Shown: piece after piece, positions 61,053 through 64,000 of the stretch
Layout of the letters: each line of letters begins with the position of its first letter
Numbering within the stretch: the first letter of the stretch is position 1
Origin: Okapia johnstoni
Taxonomy: Eukaryota; Chordata; Mammalia; Artiodactyla; Giraffidae
DNA: 64,000 nt
Assembly: GCA_024291935.2 (NCBI GenBank)
Contig: CM044322.1
Location: forward strand, 70,795,405 to 70,859,404
Direction: 5' to 3'
Made by a program: the position numbers and the translations under genes
The notes under the pieces: model-generated
Database searches by the model: none
What the model saw: the letters and a program-made list of their open reading frames with translations, nothing else
What the model was told of the DNA's origin: nothing

Positions 61053-64000
61053 GTTATTTCTCTTACTGTAAGTAATTATAACACATCATGAATAACATGA
61101 TCTCTGACTTTAATCAGTCACCTCTAGGTTCAAGGGCCCTGGGCAGCCCTCGGGCCTGAGACCCGCCGCCCCAGAGGAGAGGTGGGGAGGGGCTGGGACT
61201 GGGCGCATCTAGGGCTGTCCTCTGGGAGCATGAGAGACTGATCAGCTCAAACAGATGTGTACTGAGCCAAGGCCGCTGTGTGCCAAGGCCTTGTGTGAAC
61301 ACCCCCCCCACACACACACACACCCCCTCCTCTTCCCCCGCTCCCACCACAGAGCCTGGGTCAGAGATTGGACCTCACTGCCTCTCTGATATGAGGCACT
61401 GGCATCCAGCCTTGTCCTGCATGTCCCCATTGCATATTTAACACTGTGTGCCAGGCACTGTGCTAAGCATCGGGGAGGGGGGCAAGAAAAACAACACCAC
61501 CACCCTTGCAGAGCCCCTGCCCAGCTGAATGCAACCGGGGGATGTGCTCAAGAGCCTCAGGGGCCAATCATCTCCCACACCAGCCCTGTGACACTTTCTA
61601 GAATGCCCAGGATGGAGCTCGGGCTGGAGTGGAGCTATGCCAGCCCCAGAGATGGCCCCAGGCAGCCGCCCTGGTACAGGGGGGCAGGCGCAGGCTGTCA
61701 CAGGCGGGCACAGGCTGGCACTATTTGGGACCCATCCTGAGAGAACGTGGGAGTTCATAGGCCGCTTGAGGTTCAGGGGGAGCTGGCTGAGTTGCTGGGC
61801 CAGGAGACAAAAATCTGGAAGACAACTAGGGGGTGGGAGGCTGGGAGCTGGACCCCACCAGGGTCTGCTGGGTTGAGGACCCCTGCTCAGGGCCAATCAG
61901 CAAATGAAAGATGCCCTCCGCCCAAGTGCTTCCCCTAGGGTACTGAGTTCCCGGCCCTGGAAACTGTCTCTCCTTTCCCCTGACAACGGAGATCTGAGCA
62001 GGTTTGGGATGAGTGGGGGTTGGAAAAGAAGAAGTTAGGAGCCCCATTGAGGGCGGAGAGTCAGTGACTTATTATAAGCCACCAGGGATTACAGGAGCAC
62101 CCTGGGTTCCCTACCACCCAGCACACTGCTTAAAGAGGGAGTCTGGTGTTGACAGGCCTCATGCTTACTAGCCAGTGTAACCTTAGTATAACTAACCAGA
62201 ATAACCCCAGTTACTGTTTGTTACTGAACTTCTCTGAGTCTCAGTTTCCATCTGCAAAACGGGGATGAGAAGGGTAGTGCCCACCTCCCGGGACTCCTGT
62301 GAGGTCGGCACCATTCCTGGCCCATAGTAAGTGCTTGAGAAACATCAGAGCTTGTCACTGAGAACCCTCACCGGTCTCAAGCGCGGGCACCAGCACACCA
62401 AGGGGCACACAAGTGTGCCCACAGACACACGGTCACAACGTTGGGCCACACTCACGTGGATCAAGAGCACTGACAGACTCCCCGCCCCCAGCCTCCTTGG
62501 ACAGGCGCCTTCCTCCTTCACCCCCACGGCTGTGGTGGGCCTGGGCCAGCACCCACAGGTGTGCCGCTCCAGACGAGGACACAGGGTACCCAGAGCCACA
62601 CCCAGACACCGTGCGTGCAGGAGGGGGCCTGGCTTGGACACACACGTGGGCTCCCCCAAGCAGGTACTTCTCATCAGCCGCCCCACTTCCTGCCTGTGGG
62701 GTCTAAGATGGGAGGAGGACTCTGGCTACGAAAGAAATTGCCTATGAAATGGTCCTGGGACGGGACCACCATCTTCCAGAAAGGTCTAAACCATCTCCAC
62801 GCCCCTGGGAGGTTGGGGTCCGCAGTGGCCTCGTGGGGCTGCGTGCCCAGTGGGAAGAGGACTGTGCCTGCGAGGCCTTGGTGGTGGGTGGCTGGTGTCC
62901 TGAGCTGGAGCAGGTCCCTGGGTGTGTTGGGTGGGAGGGGAAACCTCTCAGTCCCTGTGGGAACAGGGACTGCCTGGGGACAGGGCAGCCTTACCGAGGG
63001 TCCCGCCCCAGCCTGTTCCATGTGCTGCCTCCCTCCTGGGCCCTGCTCTTTTCTGCAGGCTCTTTGTATTTGCAGCTGGTGCCCTGAGGCCCTGCCCCGG
63101 CACAACCGTGCCCTCCAGGGAGAGCCAGGACTCCCAGGCTTGCAGATCTGCCTAAGCTTTGGGCCCTGGGCTGGAGGAGTCGGCCCTCGATCTGCGGTCT
63201 GGGGTCTTTCCCTCCTGCGCCCACCCTCTCCACTGAAGAGACCCCTCAAAGTGGGGAGTGGACAGAAGGGGAGAGCTCTGATGGCTTCTGAGAGGACCTG
63301 GAGGTGGGGCATGCAGTGCCTAGACTCCAGGGTTCCTGCCTGCCTGCTAAGTGTGCGGTCTGGGGCAGAAGGGGAGAGGGCTTTGGGAGGGGGGCCCCTT
63401 TCTGCAACATCAGGAGTGGGAGCAATTGTTCCAACTTGGTTTGGAAGATCCAAATCAGGAAGAAATCAGTGGAGCAATTTTGCACATCCCCTCATCTCTG
63501 CTGAAAGGAGATTCCCTCCAGTTTCTGGACAGGCTGGTTCAGAACCAAACCTGGTCAGGCTGGGTTTGAACTTGCTCCTCCCCTTTGTCTAGTTTCTACT
63601 CTCGGGCCCAGGTTAACGGCACCTGTGGGGCTACGCTGCAGGAGGGCCACCCTTCGCCAGAGCCAGGGTGGAGAAAACTTTTGGTCTATGGGGCGGGCAG
63701 ACATGGAGAGGGTCCAGGCTGGAGGAGACCAGCTGGTTTCATCAGGGTGGGTGCCCTGAGTGTGGGGTAGGAGTCGTCAGATAAAGAAGTGGAGGTGCCC
63801 TTGGGTCAGCACGTGTCCTGGGAGGGATGGAGTGTGCTTGGTTTTGGTTGAGACCATCACACACCTTAACTGTGGTTTGCACCCTCTTTGGGTAGACAAG
63901 GAAACATGGGCTCAGTTTATAGCAAGAGAATTCATTAAATCCTTGGAAGGACTTCTTCACTCCAGGATGGTTACCATCAGGGCACAGAACCCACGAAAAC
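61053..64000. other. Right flank: CNTN2 intron 1 or upstream DNA
   Basis: GC-rich sequence with a CA-rich tract near 61300-61325 and a minus-oriented MIR at 62200-62346. Open frames here are overlapping on both strands and match no known protein. No exon was recognised. Confidence 0.55.
62200..62346 (-). repeat. MIR SINE fragment, minus orientation
   Basis: CTTCTCTGAGTCTCAGTTTC, CTGCAAAACGGGGATGAGAA and GGCCCATAGTAAGTGCTTGA follow the reverse MIR order. Confidence 0.82.

Noticed and set aside
1..64000. A bacterial-style defence, biosynthetic or phage system
   Set aside because: Every recognisable gene is a spliced or mammalian-type gene and the rest is dominated by ruminant retroposons; no such system is visible.

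Overview
This is nuclear DNA of a ruminant mammal, almost certainly a bovid (cattle, buffalo, goat or sheep type). The coding exons match mammalian proteins along their whole length. The intervening DNA is full of ruminant-specific retroposons: BovB LINE, Bov-tA and Bov-A2 SINEs with AGC tails, cetartiodactyl CHR SINEs and a probable ruminant L1 3' end, on an older background of L2, MIR and L1M remnants. The species cannot be fixed from the sequence alone.

The window holds one partial and two complete protein-coding genes in an order I recall as conserved in mammals (human 1q32): RBBP5 (+), TMEM81 (+) and CNTN2 (-). RBBP5 runs from 1898 to 24747 as coding exons 2-14; exon 1 lies to the left of the window. 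Its exons sum to 1598 nt, so with 19 nt missing the protein is the expected 538 residues. RBBP5 is a core WD40 subunit of the MLL/SET1 (COMPASS) H3K4 methyltransferases. Its 3' UTR probably ends near 26.76 kb. TMEM81 (28225-29055) is a single-exon sperm membrane protein with an Ig-like ectodomain and a long divergent tail.

CNTN2 (contactin-2/TAG-1) is on the minus strand. Its 22 coding exons run from 57987 down to 36995 and sum to exactly 3123 nt (1040 residues plus stop). They encode a signal peptide, six Ig domains, four fibronectin III domains and a GPI-attachment signal, with two exons per domain and a phase-1 intron at every domain border. A repeat-poor stretch down to about 33.05 kb looks like a 3' UTR of about 3.9 kb, so CNTN2 converges on TMEM81. 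The first non-coding CNTN2 exon and its promoter were not identified.

The region right of 58.05 kb is CNTN2 intron 1 and/or upstream DNA. It contains nested SINEs, a 33-nt poly-C run and a (GT)35 microsatellite.

The three genes act separately (chromatin, gamete fusion, neuronal adhesion) and form no operon-like system. I found no CRISPR array, prophage, functional RNA gene or new enzymatic system. The most interesting signals are structural: a 34-bp tandem array that copies the CNTN2 exon 12 splice donor four times, an amplified tRNA-like segment inside a SINE, nested and paired SINEs next to exons, a changed TMEM81 C-terminus, and poly-C/GT tracts.
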